DNA from: Flexivirga oryzae
GTDB lineage: Bacteria; Actinomycetota; Actinomycetes; Actinomycetales; Dermatophilaceae
Direction of reading: 5' to 3'
Assembly (NCBI RefSeq): GCF_014190805.1
Contig: NZ_JACHVQ010000001.1
Coordinates: forward strand, 2,666,001 to 2,730,000
DNA: 64,000 nucleotides
Under the pieces are notes generated by a model. That model searched no databases and had not been told where the DNA came from. It worked only from the letters and a program-made list of their open reading frames with translations. A program made the position numbers and the translations under genes. Shown in pieces: positions 52,323-60,878 of this stretch. Every line of letters starts with the position of its first letter. The stretch's first letter is position 1.

Positions 52323-52898
52323 ATGGTCAACCACGCGACCGCCGACCGGATCCGCCTGATAGCACCCACCACCGAGCTCCACGATGCGTTTCTGGACTGC
52401 GCATTCGAGTTCGGCGACGGACACCGGGACGGCTTCGCGACCGACTCGATCAGCGATGACGACCTGGTGGATCCGGAACGGTTCGCTGCCTGGGTTGCTC
52501 TCCGAGCCTCCTACGCCGACGAGGCGACCGAGCTTCCGCCGGACCGGGTGCACGACACGCTCTCCTGGATCGTCGACGAGCGCGACCCCGAACGGATCCT
52601 CGGCTCGATCTCCTGCCGCCATCGGCTCAACGACTTCCTGCTCAATGTCGGTGGCCACATCGGCTACGGCGTCCGCCCCTCGGCCCGCCGCCGCGGGGTG
52701 GCAACGGCCGCGCTCCGGCTCGCTCTCGAACAGGCGAAAACCCTTGGACTGCAACGCGTCCTGGTCACGTGCAAGAACGACAACATAGCCTCGGCACGCA
52801 CCATCGAGCGCAACGGCGGTGTCCTCGAGGACGTTCGTGAGAGCCCGGACCACGGCACGGTGCGCCGATATTGGATCGACCTCGCCCAGGGCGACTGA
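52323..52898 (+). CDS. GNAT-family N-acetyltransferase
   Basis: 191 residues. The acetyl-CoA site is GYGVRPSARRRGVATAALRLAL (the R-x-x-G-x-A loop), followed by VTCKNDNIASARTIERNGGVLE, the usual motif B. N-terminal half (~1-90) is variable. Substrate unknown. Convergent with the DHFR-like gene (6 bp between stops). Confidence 0.9.
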   Translation: MVNHATADRIRLIAPTTELHDAFLDCAFEFGDGHRDGFATDSISDDDLVDPERFAAWVALRASYADEATELPPDRVHDTLSWIVDERDPERILGSISCRHRLNDFLLNVGGHIGYGVRPSARRRGVATAALRLALEQAKTLGLQRVLVTCKNDNIASARTIERNGGVLEDVRESPDHGTVRRYWIDLAQGD

Positions 52899-52904
52899 TC
52901 AGCC

Positions 52905-53471
52905 TCACCCTGCGGTGCGGCGCACTGCGTAACGCAGGTCGACGCGTTGGCCGACCTGTCGCACCTCGACGAGCGACAACCGGTCGGAGGTGATGCGTCG
53001 CGGCAGCAGCGGTGCACCGCCGCCGAGCGCGACCGGGACCATGTTCAGGCGGATCTCGTCCAGGGCGCCGGCGTCGTCGAACGCCCCCACCAGCTCTCCA
53101 CCGCCGACCAGCCACACGGCCCGGGTGCCCGCCGCCGCGCGCAGCGCGCCCAGGTGGTCCGTGACGTCACCAGAGACGAAGCGAATGTCCGTGTCCGGAA
53201 CGGGCGGCAGATCGCGATGTGTGAACACAAACGTCGGCCGGTCGCCGTACCACCCGTGCCACTTCTCCGGGTGCTCCAGCACCGCCTCGTGCTCGAGCAC
53301 CCAGGAATACGTCGTCGCACCCATCGCGAGCACACCGACACTGTCGATGAAATCGGGGATGGTCGAATCGGACTCGACCGCAGGCACATCGAACAGCCAT
53401 TGCAGTGAGTTGTCGGCGTCGGCGATGTATCCGTCGATCGAACAGGCGGTCAGATACGTGAAGTCGGCCAT
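52905..53471 (-). CDS. Dihydrofolate reductase-like (RibD C-terminal) protein
   Basis: 188 residues from ATG 53471; a TACTGT -10 box 9 bases upstream supports a leaderless start. RibD_C/DHFR-like fold: TACSIDGYIADADNSLQWL, VGVLAMGATTYSWVL, PTFVFTHRDLP, VWLVGGGELVGAF, LNMVPVALGGGAPLLP. Such proteins are NADPH-dependent reductases of unknown substrate (YwjB/YyaP type), not true FolA. Confidence 0.88.
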   Translation of the reverse strand: MADFTYLTACSIDGYIADADNSLQWLFDVPAVESDSTIPDFIDSVGVLAMGATTYSWVLEHEAVLEHPEKWHGWYGDRPTFVFTHRDLPPVPDTDIRFVSGDVTDHLGALRAAAGTRAVWLVGGGELVGAFDDAGALDEIRLNMVPVALGGGAPLLPRRITSDRLSLVEVRQVGQRVDLRYAVRRTAG

Positions 53472-53520
53472 CCCGGAAACAGTAGTGGCGACTGCCGACG
53501 CGTTCCCTATGACCGAAACC

Positions 53521-54303
53521 TCAGGAGTGATCCACGACGACCGCCGCGTGGTCGCTCCATCGCTCGCTGTATGACGCCGCACGGCCGATCAGGTGCGCAT
53601 CGATCCGGGAGGCGAGGGACGGCGAGTCCAGCACGTAGTCGATCCGCCAGCCGCTGTCGTTGTCGAACGCCTTCCCCCGCCAGGACCACCAGGTGTACGG
53701 GCCGTCGACGTCGCCGGCCCGCTCCCGCACGACGTCCACCCACCCGGTCTCGAACCACGTCGTCAGGTGCTTCTGCTCCTCGGGCAGGAAACCCGCCTTG
53801 CCGCGATTTCCCTTCCAATTCTTGAGATCTCGCGGCGTATGACAGATGTTGAAGTCGCCGGTGACCACCGCGTCACGGTCGAGCAACTGCGCCATACGCG
53901 CCCCCATCGCCTCCAGGAAGGCGAACTTCTCGTCCTGCTTCGACGTACCCGCCTCGCCGGTGTGGACGTATGCCGACACCACCGTGATCGACGCGTCGCC
54001 GACGGCGACGGTCGCTTCGACCCACCGTCCGGCATCCTCGAAACCCGGCAGCCCGACGACGATCCCGGTGATCGGGTGCGGCGACAGCACGGCCACGCCG
54101 GCCCGCCCCGCGGCAGCGGCGGGGGCGTGCGCGACCTCCCAGGCCTCGAACACCGTGCCCCTCACGGCCGCGGTCAGTTGCTCCCCCGACGCCCGAACCT
54201 CCTGCAAGGCCAGAACGTCCGCGTCCTGCGCCGCCAGCCACTCGAGGCCACCACGACGGGCGGCGGCACGGATCCCGTTGACATTCGCTGACACAACTCG
54301 CAC
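53521..54303 (-). CDS. xth: Exodeoxyribonuclease III
   Basis: 260 residues from GTG 54303. Exonuclease III/AP endonuclease motifs: VVSANVNGIRAAARRG, DVLALQEVRA with the metal-binding Glu, VVSAYVHTGEAG, AVVTGDFNICHTPRDLKNWKGN with catalytic Asp/Asn, WWSWRGKAFDNDSGWRIDYVL, and a C-terminal SERWSDHAAVVV with the catalytic His. It removes 3' blocks and cuts abasic sites in base-excision repair. 49 bp separate it from the DHFR-like gene downstream. Confidence 0.96.
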   Translation of the reverse strand: MRVVSANVNGIRAAARRGGLEWLAAQDADVLALQEVRASGEQLTAAVRGTVFEAWEVAHAPAAAAGRAGVAVLSPHPITGIVVGLPGFEDAGRWVEATVAVGDASITVVSAYVHTGEAGTSKQDEKFAFLEAMGARMAQLLDRDAVVTGDFNICHTPRDLKNWKGNRGKAGFLPEEQKHLTTWFETGWVDVVRERAGDVDGPYTWWSWRGKAFDNDSGWRIDYVLDSPSLASRIDAHLIGRAASYSERWSDHAAVVVDHS

Positions 54304-54392
54304 CCGAAGACTCTCTCATTCTCGCCCCCTGTCTCGATACACCTCCCCCGCTGCGCCCCTCCGGCACTCGACTCGCATGATTGGATCGAACC

Positions 54393-55745
54393 ATGGCCCT
54401 GCACACCGCCCTGACGCATCTCTTCGACGCCCGACTGGCCGAGGCACAGCGCACCAGCAGGGCGCCGTCGGCAGCGGCCGCCGTGATCGGGAACGGAGAG
54501 ATCGTCTGGTCCGGCGCCGCCGGCCGCACGAACGGCCGCCCCGATGGCGAAACAGCAACCACCGCAACGCAATACCGCATCGGATCGATCACCAAGACAT
54601 TCACCGCGGTGCTCACCCTGCGACTGGTGGAAGACGGCCTGGTCACCCTCACCGACCCGGTCGCACAACACCTGCCCGAGCTCGCCGACCGGCTCCCCGG
54701 TGTCCGGGTCAGTGAGCTGCTGACCCACGGGGCGGGACTGCCGGCCGAGACCGAAGGAGCCTGGTGGGAGCGCAGCCAGGGGCGCACCTGGGACGAGTTG
54801 CAGCCGAGCATCCGGCTCATCCACCGGCCGGGTCGCCGCTTCCACTACAGCAACGTCGGTTTCGCGGTCGCGGGCGAGCTGGTGGCCCGGTTGCGGGACA
54901 GCACCTGGTGGGACCGGCTGCAGGTCGAGGTCCTGGAGCCGCTCAGGCTGCGCGACACGACCTACGCGCCCACCGCCGCCGCCGCTCCCGGCCTGGCCGT
55001 GCACCCCTACGCGGACCTGCTGCACGACGAGCCCGCGACCGACACGTTCGCCATGGCACCCGCCGGGCAGTTGTGGTCCACGGTGCACGACCTGGCGGTC
55101 TTCGCGAAGTTCCTCGCCCGCGGCGACCGGCGCGTGCTCTCGGACGAGCTGCGCACCGAGATGCAGATCCCCGCACTGATCAACGACGACCCCGGCGCGT
55201 CATACACCCGCGCCTACGGCTTCGGGCTCGACATCATCAACCACGGCGGCCAGCGTTTCATCGGCCACGGCGGCTCGATGCCGGGCCACCAGTCGGCGCT
55301 GCGCATCGACCCCGAGACCGGCGACGGCGCCGTCCAGTTGGTCAACAGCACCGCCGGCCTGGACCTGGACAATCTGCAACTCGTGCACGCACTACGCGAG
55401 CGCGCACCGCGCATCGGCTCGGCGTGGACCGCCGACCCGGCCCACACGGAAGCGGCAGACATCGTCGGCACCTGGTTCTGGGGTCCACGGCCGCACCTGC
55501 TGACCCGGGAGGGGTCCGGGTTGCGGCTGGCTCCGCTCGGCGGCGGCCGCGGCTCCCGCTTCGCGCCGGATGCCGACGGCGGCTGGATCGGGCTCGACGA
55601 GTACTTCGCCGGCGAACGCCTCACGGTGCACCGCGACGCGGGCAGCGCACCGGCATACCTCGACCTGGGTAGCTTCCGCTTCGCGCGCACGCCGTACGAT
55701 CCTGCGGGAGACATTCCGGGTGGCGCCGGAACCGGCTGGCGCTGA
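54393..55745 (+). CDS. Serine hydrolase, beta-lactamase class C / penicillin-binding (AmpC-like) family
   Basis: 450 residues from ATG 54393. Catalytic motifs are GSITKTF with Ser65/Lys68, HYSNVGF with Tyr152/Asn154, and GHGGSMPG in place of the KTG box (His-x-Gly as in esterases and peptidases of the family). No signal peptide, so a cytosolic esterase or D-amino-acid peptidase is as likely as a beta-lactamase. The C-terminal ~100 residues (TWFWGPRPHLL onward) form an extra beta-rich domain. Resistance function should not be assumed. Confidence 0.88.
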   Translation: MALHTALTHLFDARLAEAQRTSRAPSAAAAVIGNGEIVWSGAAGRTNGRPDGETATTATQYRIGSITKTFTAVLTLRLVEDGLVTLTDPVAQHLPELADRLPGVRVSELLTHGAGLPAETEGAWWERSQGRTWDELQPSIRLIHRPGRRFHYSNVGFAVAGELVARLRDSTWWDRLQVEVLEPLRLRDTTYAPTAAAAPGLAVHPYADLLHDEPATDTFAMAPAGQLWSTVHDLAVFAKFLARGDRRVLSDELRTEMQIPALINDDPGASYTRAYGFGLDIINHGGQRFIGHGGSMPGHQSALRIDPETGDGAVQLVNSTAGLDLDNLQLVHALRERAPRIGSAWTADPAHTEAADIVGTWFWGPRPHLLTREGSGLRLAPLGGGRGSRFAPDADGGWIGLDEYFAGERLTVHRDAGSAPAYLDLGSFRFARTPYDPAGDIPGGAGTGWR

Positions 55746-55763
55746 CCGACGTTAGGGAACTCG

Positions 55764-56423
55764 ATGGACCATTGGCTGACGACGATCCCGCCCCTGGCGG
55801 TCTACCTGATCGCCGGGCTCGCGGTCGGCATCGAGAGCCTCGGCGTCCCGATCCCGGGCGAGACGATCCTGGTCGCAGCCGCCATCCTGTCCTCGCGGCA
55901 CGAGGTGTCGGTCAGCCCGCACGGCATCGCGATCGCCGCCGTCCTCGGCGCGGTCATCGGTGACTCGATCGGCTACACGATCGGGCGCCGCTACGGACAC
56001 CGGCTGTTCGCCTATCTGGAGCGTCGTTTCCCGCACCACTTCAGCCACGACCTGGTCGACTACGCCGAGCACGTCTTCGAACGCTGGGGTATGGCGGCGG
56101 TCTTCGTCGGACGCTTCATCGCACTGCTGCGCATCTTCGCCGGCCCGCTGTCCGGCTCGCTGAAGATGCACTACCCGCGCTTCCTGCTCGCCAACGCCAC
56201 CGGCGCGATCTGCTGGGCGGGCGGCACGACCTACCTCGTCTACTACGTCGGGACGGCCGCGGAGGACTACCTCAAGAATTTCTCGTATGTCGCCCTCGGC
56301 GTCGCGGTCGTGCTCGGCCTGCTGGGCTCGACGATCCTGCGCCGGAAACTGGAGCGCAACGTGAAGCTCTTCGCCGAGGAGCGTGCTCGTCACGAGGCGC
56401 AGGCACAGCAGTCCACGGACTGA
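55764..56423 (+). CDS. DedA-family (SNARE-associated) membrane protein
   Basis: 219 residues. DedA hallmarks: IESLGVPIPGETILVAAA (re-entrant loop with conserved Glu and Pro), VIGDSIGYTIGRRYG, and VGRFIALLRIFAGPLSGSLKM with the conserved Arg residues. Relatives flip undecaprenyl phosphate or phosphatidylethanolamine. It lies 18 bp after the beta-lactamase-like gene, same strand. Confidence 0.92.
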   Translation: MDHWLTTIPPLAVYLIAGLAVGIESLGVPIPGETILVAAAILSSRHEVSVSPHGIAIAAVLGAVIGDSIGYTIGRRYGHRLFAYLERRFPHHFSHDLVDYAEHVFERWGMAAVFVGRFIALLRIFAGPLSGSLKMHYPRFLLANATGAICWAGGTTYLVYYVGTAAEDYLKNFSYVALGVAVVLGLLGSTILRRKLERNVKLFAEERARHEAQAQQSTD

Positions 56424-56509
56424 CGAGGAGAGTGCGCAAGCCCGATCAAGTGCGGCCACGCGCCCGGTGGAAGCCTGGGATGACGTGAACCCGACAGTAG
56501 GAGGACGCC

Positions 56510-56740
56510 ATGAGCGACCCGAACACACTCCCGATCAGCAACCCGCTGCGACACACCGCCAAGATCCAGGTCCGGCTCACCGAGCTGGCCGACCACCTGC
56601 GCGGAGACATCACCAAGATCGACGAGCCACGGGCCCAGGCCCTCTTCGAGACCACCGCCGAGGTCCTGCTCGGCCTGCGCAACGCGTTCGCCGATTACGA
56701 GAAGGGCGAGGAGCCCGCCTGGCAGCGGCCGGCGAGCTGA
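56510..56740 (+). CDS. Small conserved protein of unknown function
   Basis: 76 residues, with a strong AGGAGG 6 bases before the ATG. Predicted all-helical and soluble (LTELADHLRGDITKIDEP, ALFETTAEVLLGLRNAFADYEKG). No family recognised; similar short proteins are common in actinobacteria. It follows DedA by 86 bp. Confidence 0.7.
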   Translation: MSDPNTLPISNPLRHTAKIQVRLTELADHLRGDITKIDEPRAQALFETTAEVLLGLRNAFADYEKGEEPAWQRPAS

Positions 56741-56839
56741 GGCCGGGCCACCGGTGGACGGATCGCCGGCTGCCCGATGCGGTGCTGGGCCAGGCCCATG
56801 AGGGATCGCCGGCGTTCTTCTCGGACTGATCCCGCTACT

Positions 56840-56954
56840 CGCCGAGAGGCCCAACAAACGCCGAGAGGCCCAGTAAGCGCCGACAGGCCCAGCAAACGGT
56901 GCCCGCCGAGGCCGATTTACTGAGCCGCTCAGTGGGTTTGTGAGCCTCTCGGCG
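56840..56954. repeat. 19-bp tandem triplet with matching hairpin arms
   Basis: Three 19-bp units beginning CGCCGAGAGGCCCA (56840, 56859 and 56878). The reverse complement of unit 1's core returns as GCCTCTCGGCG (ending 56954), with TTTG against CAAA. Between them ACTGAGC-C-GCTCAGT (56919-56933) forms its own hairpin. It fills most of the 261-bp gap between the small protein gene and the response regulator and may act as a terminator for both. I see no gene in this gap. Confidence 0.75.
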
Positions 56955-57001
56955 AAGGGGTGGTGGCGGTGCGTCCCGCGGGCGGGACGGGGAGTGGCCT
57001 G

Positions 57002-57664
57002 CTACAGCAGGCGGCGCTGCATCGCCCACGAGGTGAGCTCGTGGCGGGACGACAACTGCAGTTTGCGCAACACCGACGAGACGTGTGTCTCGACGGTTTT
57101 CACCGAGATGAACAGCTCCTTGGCGACTTCCTTGTACTGGTAGCCACGCGCGATCAGCCGCATCACCTCACGCTCGCGCGCCGACAAGCGGTCGAGCTCC
57201 TCGTCGACCTCGGCGATCTCGCCGGCCGCCGCGCCGAACGCGTCGAGCACGAACCCGGCCAGCCGCGGGCTGAACACCGCGTCCCCGTCACGGACCCGGT
57301 GGATCGCCGAGATCAGGTCCGTGGGGCTGATCGTCTTGGTGACGTAACCGCGGGCACCGGCCCGGATGACCGCGATGACGTCCTCGGCGGCGTCGGAGAC
57401 CGACAACGCCAGGAACCGCACCGGGTCGCCGGCGTCGGTCTGCAGTCCGGCGCAACCGGTGACGACGTCCGACCCGCCGTTGCCGTTCCCGCCCGGCAGG
57501 TGCACGTCGAGCAGCACCACGTCGGGCCGCGTCTCCCGGATCACGGTGATCGCCGCGTCGACGTCGGGTGCCTCCCCGACGACCGTCACCGAGTCGTCCA
57601 GCTCCGCCTTGACCCCGGAACGGAACATCCGGTGGTCGTCGACCAGCACCACACGGGCCGTCAT
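57002..57664 (-). CDS. LuxR-type response regulator
   Basis: 220 residues. Receiver domain (~1-130) with Asp9/Asp10, phosphoacceptor Asp53 (VVLLDVHLPGG), the Ser in LALSVSD and Lys in GYVTKTISP. LuxR HTH (~155-215): LSAREREVMRLIARG, YKEVAKELFISVKTVETHVSSVL. It is the partner of the PspC-type kinase encoded 58 bp upstream; together they resemble actinobacterial envelope-stress systems. The most likely target is the divergent PspC gene (inference). Confidence 0.94.
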   Translation of the reverse strand: MTARVVLVDDHRMFRSGVKAELDDSVTVVGEAPDVDAAITVIRETRPDVVLLDVHLPGGNGNGGSDVVTGCAGLQTDAGDPVRFLALSVSDAAEDVIAVIRAGARGYVTKTISPTDLISAIHRVRDGDAVFSPRLAGFVLDAFGAAAGEIAEVDEELDRLSAREREVMRLIARGYQYKEVAKELFISVKTVETHVSSVLRKLQLSSRHELTSWAMQRRLL

Positions 57665-57722
57665 GCGAGGCCCCCGGGAAGTGTCGGGAGGAGCGGATCG
57701 GGGGAGAAACTTCGTGGGGTGC

Positions 57723-58958
57723 TCATGATTCGCCGTCCTTCGTGTCCTCGCCTGTCGTGGGATCGGTCAGCGGCATCCGCAACCGCACCTCGGTGCCGTC
57801 GTCCAGTCGCCGCACCTGCGCCTCTCCCCCGTGCCGGTCCATCCGGCCCATGATCGACTCGCGCACGCCGAGGCGGTCCTCGGGCACGTCCGCCGGGTCG
57901 AAGCCGGGCCCGTGGTCACGCACGAACGCCTCCGCCTCGCCCGGCCCGACCTCGAGGTAGACCGACACCGGCGGCTCACCGTGCCGGACGGCGTTGGCGA
58001 GGGCCTCACGCAGCGCCTGCACCAGCGCCGCCCCCGCCTCACCCAGCGCGTGGTCACCCGTCACCACCACGTCCACGGGTATGCCGTGCAGCGTCTCGAT
58101 GTCGCTCGCGGCCTCCTTCACCGCCGAGGCCAGCGTGGCGTCCTTGGGTGCCTGCTCGGCATACAGCCAGTTGCGCAGCTCACGTTCCTGGGCACGGGCG
58201 AGCAACTGGACCGCCTGCGGGTCGTCGGCGCGCCGCTGGATCAGCGCGAGCGTCTGCAGCACCGAGTCGTGCAGATGTGCTGCGATGTCTGCCTTCTCGG
58301 TGGCCCGGATGCGCTCGGTCTGCTCGGTGCGCAGCGTGTCGAAGAAGCGCGCGATGAACGGCGCACCGAGGATCCCGGCGCCGAGCAGCACGACCAGCAC
58401 CCCGACGGTGACGTCCCGCAGCCGGCTGAACCCACCGCCCTGCGACAGCAACAGGATCAGGCCCATCAGCGCCATCACGATGCCGATCACGGTGCGGATG
58501 CGTGTCTCCCGCCGGTCGTTCGCGCTGATCCACTGACGCCGCTCGGCCGTGCCCAGCCGCGACCAGACCAGCACCAGGCCGATCCCGATCACCAGCAGCG
58601 GCAACGTCAGCGACAGCCGAGCGACCGAACGGACCGCGCCGCTGACCGCCAGCCCGCCGATCACCAGCACCGGTACGCCGATCAGGAACAGCCGGCCGCG
58701 CGAGATGCTGCTGTGTTCCTTGTCGAACGGGTTGACCAGCGCCGCCCCGTCCGACTGCGGCATCGTCAGCCACAGGAACGCGTAGACCGGCAGCCCGAAG
58801 AGGAAGACGATCGAGATCGCGGTGATCACCCGCAGGCTGGCCAGCGGCACACCCAGGTGCCGGCTGACCCCTGCGCACACACCGGCGACCACCCGGCCCT
58901 CGGTGGGCCGGGTGAGCGGCGGACGCTGCACGCCGTCGACCCGGGCTGTCTCACTCAC
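57723..58958 (-). CDS. PspC-domain sensor histidine kinase
   Basis: 411 residues from GTG 58958. An N-terminal PspC domain (GRVVAGVCAGVSRHLGVPLAS, then a membrane helix) is followed by further helices (~85-215, six segments in all). HisKA_3 box: ADIAAHLHDSVLQTLALIQRR, phospho-His in HLHDS. HATPase: ANAVRHGEP (N box) and FVRDHGPGFD (G1). It phosphorylates the adjacent LuxR-type regulator. The fused PspC makes a membrane-stress input likely. Divergent from another PspC protein. Confidence 0.92.
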   Translation of the reverse strand: MSETARVDGVQRPPLTRPTEGRVVAGVCAGVSRHLGVPLASLRVITAISIVFLFGLPVYAFLWLTMPQSDGAALVNPFDKEHSSISRGRLFLIGVPVLVIGGLAVSGAVRSVARLSLTLPLLVIGIGLVLVWSRLGTAERRQWISANDRRETRIRTVIGIVMALMGLILLLSQGGGFSRLRDVTVGVLVVLLGAGILGAPFIARFFDTLRTEQTERIRATEKADIAAHLHDSVLQTLALIQRRADDPQAVQLLARAQERELRNWLYAEQAPKDATLASAVKEAASDIETLHGIPVDVVVTGDHALGEAGAALVQALREALANAVRHGEPPVSVYLEVGPGEAEAFVRDHGPGFDPADVPEDRLGVRESIMGRMDRHGGEAQVRRLDDGTEVRLRMPLTDPTTGEDTKDGES

Positions 58959-59057
58959 GTCACCCAGTCTTACCCACTTCTTGCCGCACACCGAACTCTC
59001 GGACCGGTTTTCGGGGACGCCTCAGGGAACCGTCAGGGTCGACCCGCATGGCAGCGG

Positions 59058-59091
59058 GCGTCATACCCCGCCATCGTGGTAGGTATGACGC
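59058..59091. promoter_or_regulatory. 10-bp inverted GTATGNC pair over a start codon
   Basis: GCGTCATACC (59058-59067) and GGTATGACGC (59082-59091) are perfect complements with 14 bases between, and the right arm contains the ATG of the PspC gene. It could be an operator for the response regulator or a translation-control hairpin. Confidence 0.45.
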
Positions 59092-60461
59092 AACAGACCT
59101 ACCCGAGCGGGCCGCCGCGGCCGACGAGGCCGTATGACGCACTCGACCGGCTCTTCGCCGCCGCCCGGCGGCTCGGTGTGCCGCGCGACGGCGAGGAGAA
59201 GTGGTTCGGCGGGGTGGCGGCCGGCCTGGCGGGACGCTGGGGCGTCGACCCGCTGATCGTCCGCGCCGGCTTCATCCTGGCGGCGGTCCTGTTCGGGATC
59301 GGGGTGCCGCTGTACTTCGTCGGCTGGGCGCTGCTGCCGGACGACCAGGACCAGATCGTCGCGGAGAAGGCCATCCGGCACGGGGACCCGGGCTCGATCA
59401 CGCTCTGTGTCATCGCGGTCGTGTTGTCCTGCGGTGGGTTCGGAGCGTTCTGGTCGATCGGCAACGGGTGGGGTGTCGGCGGCCAGGCGATCGGCCTGGC
59501 GGTCCTCGCCTGGGCGTTCCTCGCCTGGAACGGCCACGGGCCCGGCGCCCGGCGCCCGGACGAGTCGACCCACGCGTGGACGAGCCGGCTCAGCGACGCG
59601 GTCCGCTCCAACGGGTCCACCGGTACGGCGCCCCAGCACACACCCCGCGAGCCGGCACCGCAGAGTGCCGGCAACCGGGCCGCAGCCGCGGGCGCAGCGG
59701 TCCGCGACGGCGGCATCGACCTGCGCAAGCGGGACGAGGGCGCTCCCTGGTCCGGCGCGAGCGGCGTTCCCGGCGGCCAGGATCCGTGGGGCACCGTCGC
59801 AGCGCCCGTCCGGGTGAAGCGCCGCCGGCTGGGCGCCGCCCTCACCCTGGCAATCCTCGGAATCTCCGTGCTGGCAGGCGCATTCACTGCGTTGGTCCTT
59901 GTCAGCACCTCCCATGGCGACAGCGCCCTGCAGTTGGGCCTGGCCGCCGGAGCCGCCGTCGCGGCGGTCGCGCTGGTCATCGGGGGACTGGCGGGACGCC
60001 GCGGCGGTGTGCTCGGCGCACTCGCCACGATCGCGGCACTGCTCGCGTTGGCCACCTCCGCGGCGGCGCCGAAGGATATGCCGTGGACCGGCACCATCGG
60101 CGACGAGCTCTGGCAGCCCACGTCCGTCACGCAGCACAACTTCGCGATGCGCGTCGGCGACGGCCGGCTCGACCTGAGCGGCCTGCACGCAGCCGACCTG
60201 CCGCAGCACACGAACCTGCACGCCCGGGTCAACGTCGGTCAGCTGACGATCACCGTGCCGGACGGCGTGACCGTGAAGGTGCACGGCTACGCCCACATCG
60301 GTCAGATCGAGGTCGTGCACCGGGGCACGACCGACAAGCACATCAGCGGGCACGGCGGCATCGACACGAGGCACACGTTCACCGTCGGCAGCGGGCCGAA
60401 GGTCATCGACCTCGACGCCAGCGTCGGCATGGGCAACATCACCATCAAGGAGACGTCATGA
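59085..60461 (+). CDS. PspC-domain membrane protein with C-terminal adhesin-like beta domain
   Basis: 458 residues from ATG 59085. A PspC domain at ~35-90 (KWFGGVAAGLAGRWGVDPLIV, then GVPLYFVGWALLPDD) is followed by membrane segments, an unstructured Ala/Pro/Gly linker (~170-240) and three more helices. The C-terminal ~110 residues are repetitive beta-strands (HARVNVGQLTITVPDGVTVKV, IDLDASVGMGNITIKE), as in the toastrack/DUF2154-like domains of PspC partners. Divergent from the PspC kinase; overlaps the next gene (ATGA). Confidence 0.88.
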   Translation: MTQQTYPSGPPRPTRPYDALDRLFAAARRLGVPRDGEEKWFGGVAAGLAGRWGVDPLIVRAGFILAAVLFGIGVPLYFVGWALLPDDQDQIVAEKAIRHGDPGSITLCVIAVVLSCGGFGAFWSIGNGWGVGGQAIGLAVLAWAFLAWNGHGPGARRPDESTHAWTSRLSDAVRSNGSTGTAPQHTPREPAPQSAGNRAAAAGAAVRDGGIDLRKRDEGAPWSGASGVPGGQDPWGTVAAPVRVKRRRLGAALTLAILGISVLAGAFTALVLVSTSHGDSALQLGLAAGAAVAAVALVIGGLAGRRGGVLGALATIAALLALATSAAAPKDMPWTGTIGDELWQPTSVTQHNFAMRVGDGRLDLSGLHAADLPQHTNLHARVNVGQLTITVPDGVTVKVHGYAHIGQIEVVHRGTTDKHISGHGGIDTRHTFTVGSGPKVIDLDASVGMGNITIKETS

Positions 60462-60874
60462 GTCTGGAACCACACGAGCCCCGCGAGGTCGCCGAGCAGG
60501 GACAGGGCTTGGGCTACCCGACCGCGGAGGTGCCCACGTACCGGAAGGTCGCGGCGCACCCGGAGCCGGCACAGCAGACCGCCTCCTGGCCGGGGTCGAC
60601 CGGCGAACTACCGGTGACCGGCGCGCCCGCCGCGGCTGCCCCGCAGCGGCCCCGTGGCCCCTACGTGCCGACGATCGTGCGCGGCCTCTTCGTGCTGGCC
60701 CTCGCCGCCGTGGCGTTCGTCTGGCGCCTCGCCGACGACCCCAACTGGGCGGTCGTGGGCATCACGCTGGGCGTCTGCGCGGGTGCGGTGCTGCTGCTTG
60801 CGGCGGTCACCAGCCTCGTGCTGCGACGGGTCCAGCGCGAGCGCGACTTCGACCGCATGTTGTCCGGTTCGTGA
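60458..60874 (+). CDS. Small two-helix membrane protein following PspC
   Basis: 138 residues. Residues 1-68 are polar and Pro-rich; two membrane helices lie at ~72-88 and ~95-117 (LFVLALAAVAFVWRL, ITLGVCAGAVLLLAAVTSLVL), with a basic C-terminus. The ATG overlaps the PspC gene's stop by 4 bases, so it is part of that stress unit. No family recognised. Confidence 0.75.
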   Translation: MSLEPHEPREVAEQGQGLGYPTAEVPTYRKVAAHPEPAQQTASWPGSTGELPVTGAPAAAAPQRPRGPYVPTIVRGLFVLALAAVAFVWRLADDPNWAVVGITLGVCAGAVLLLAAVTSLVLRRVQRERDFDRMLSGS

Positions 60875-60878
60875 CCGC

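Noticed and set aside
54393..55745. Antibiotic-resistance beta-lactamase
   Set aside because: SxxK and YxN are present, but there is no signal peptide, the third box is HxG rather than KTG, and an extra C-terminal domain is present; an esterase or peptidase is as likely.
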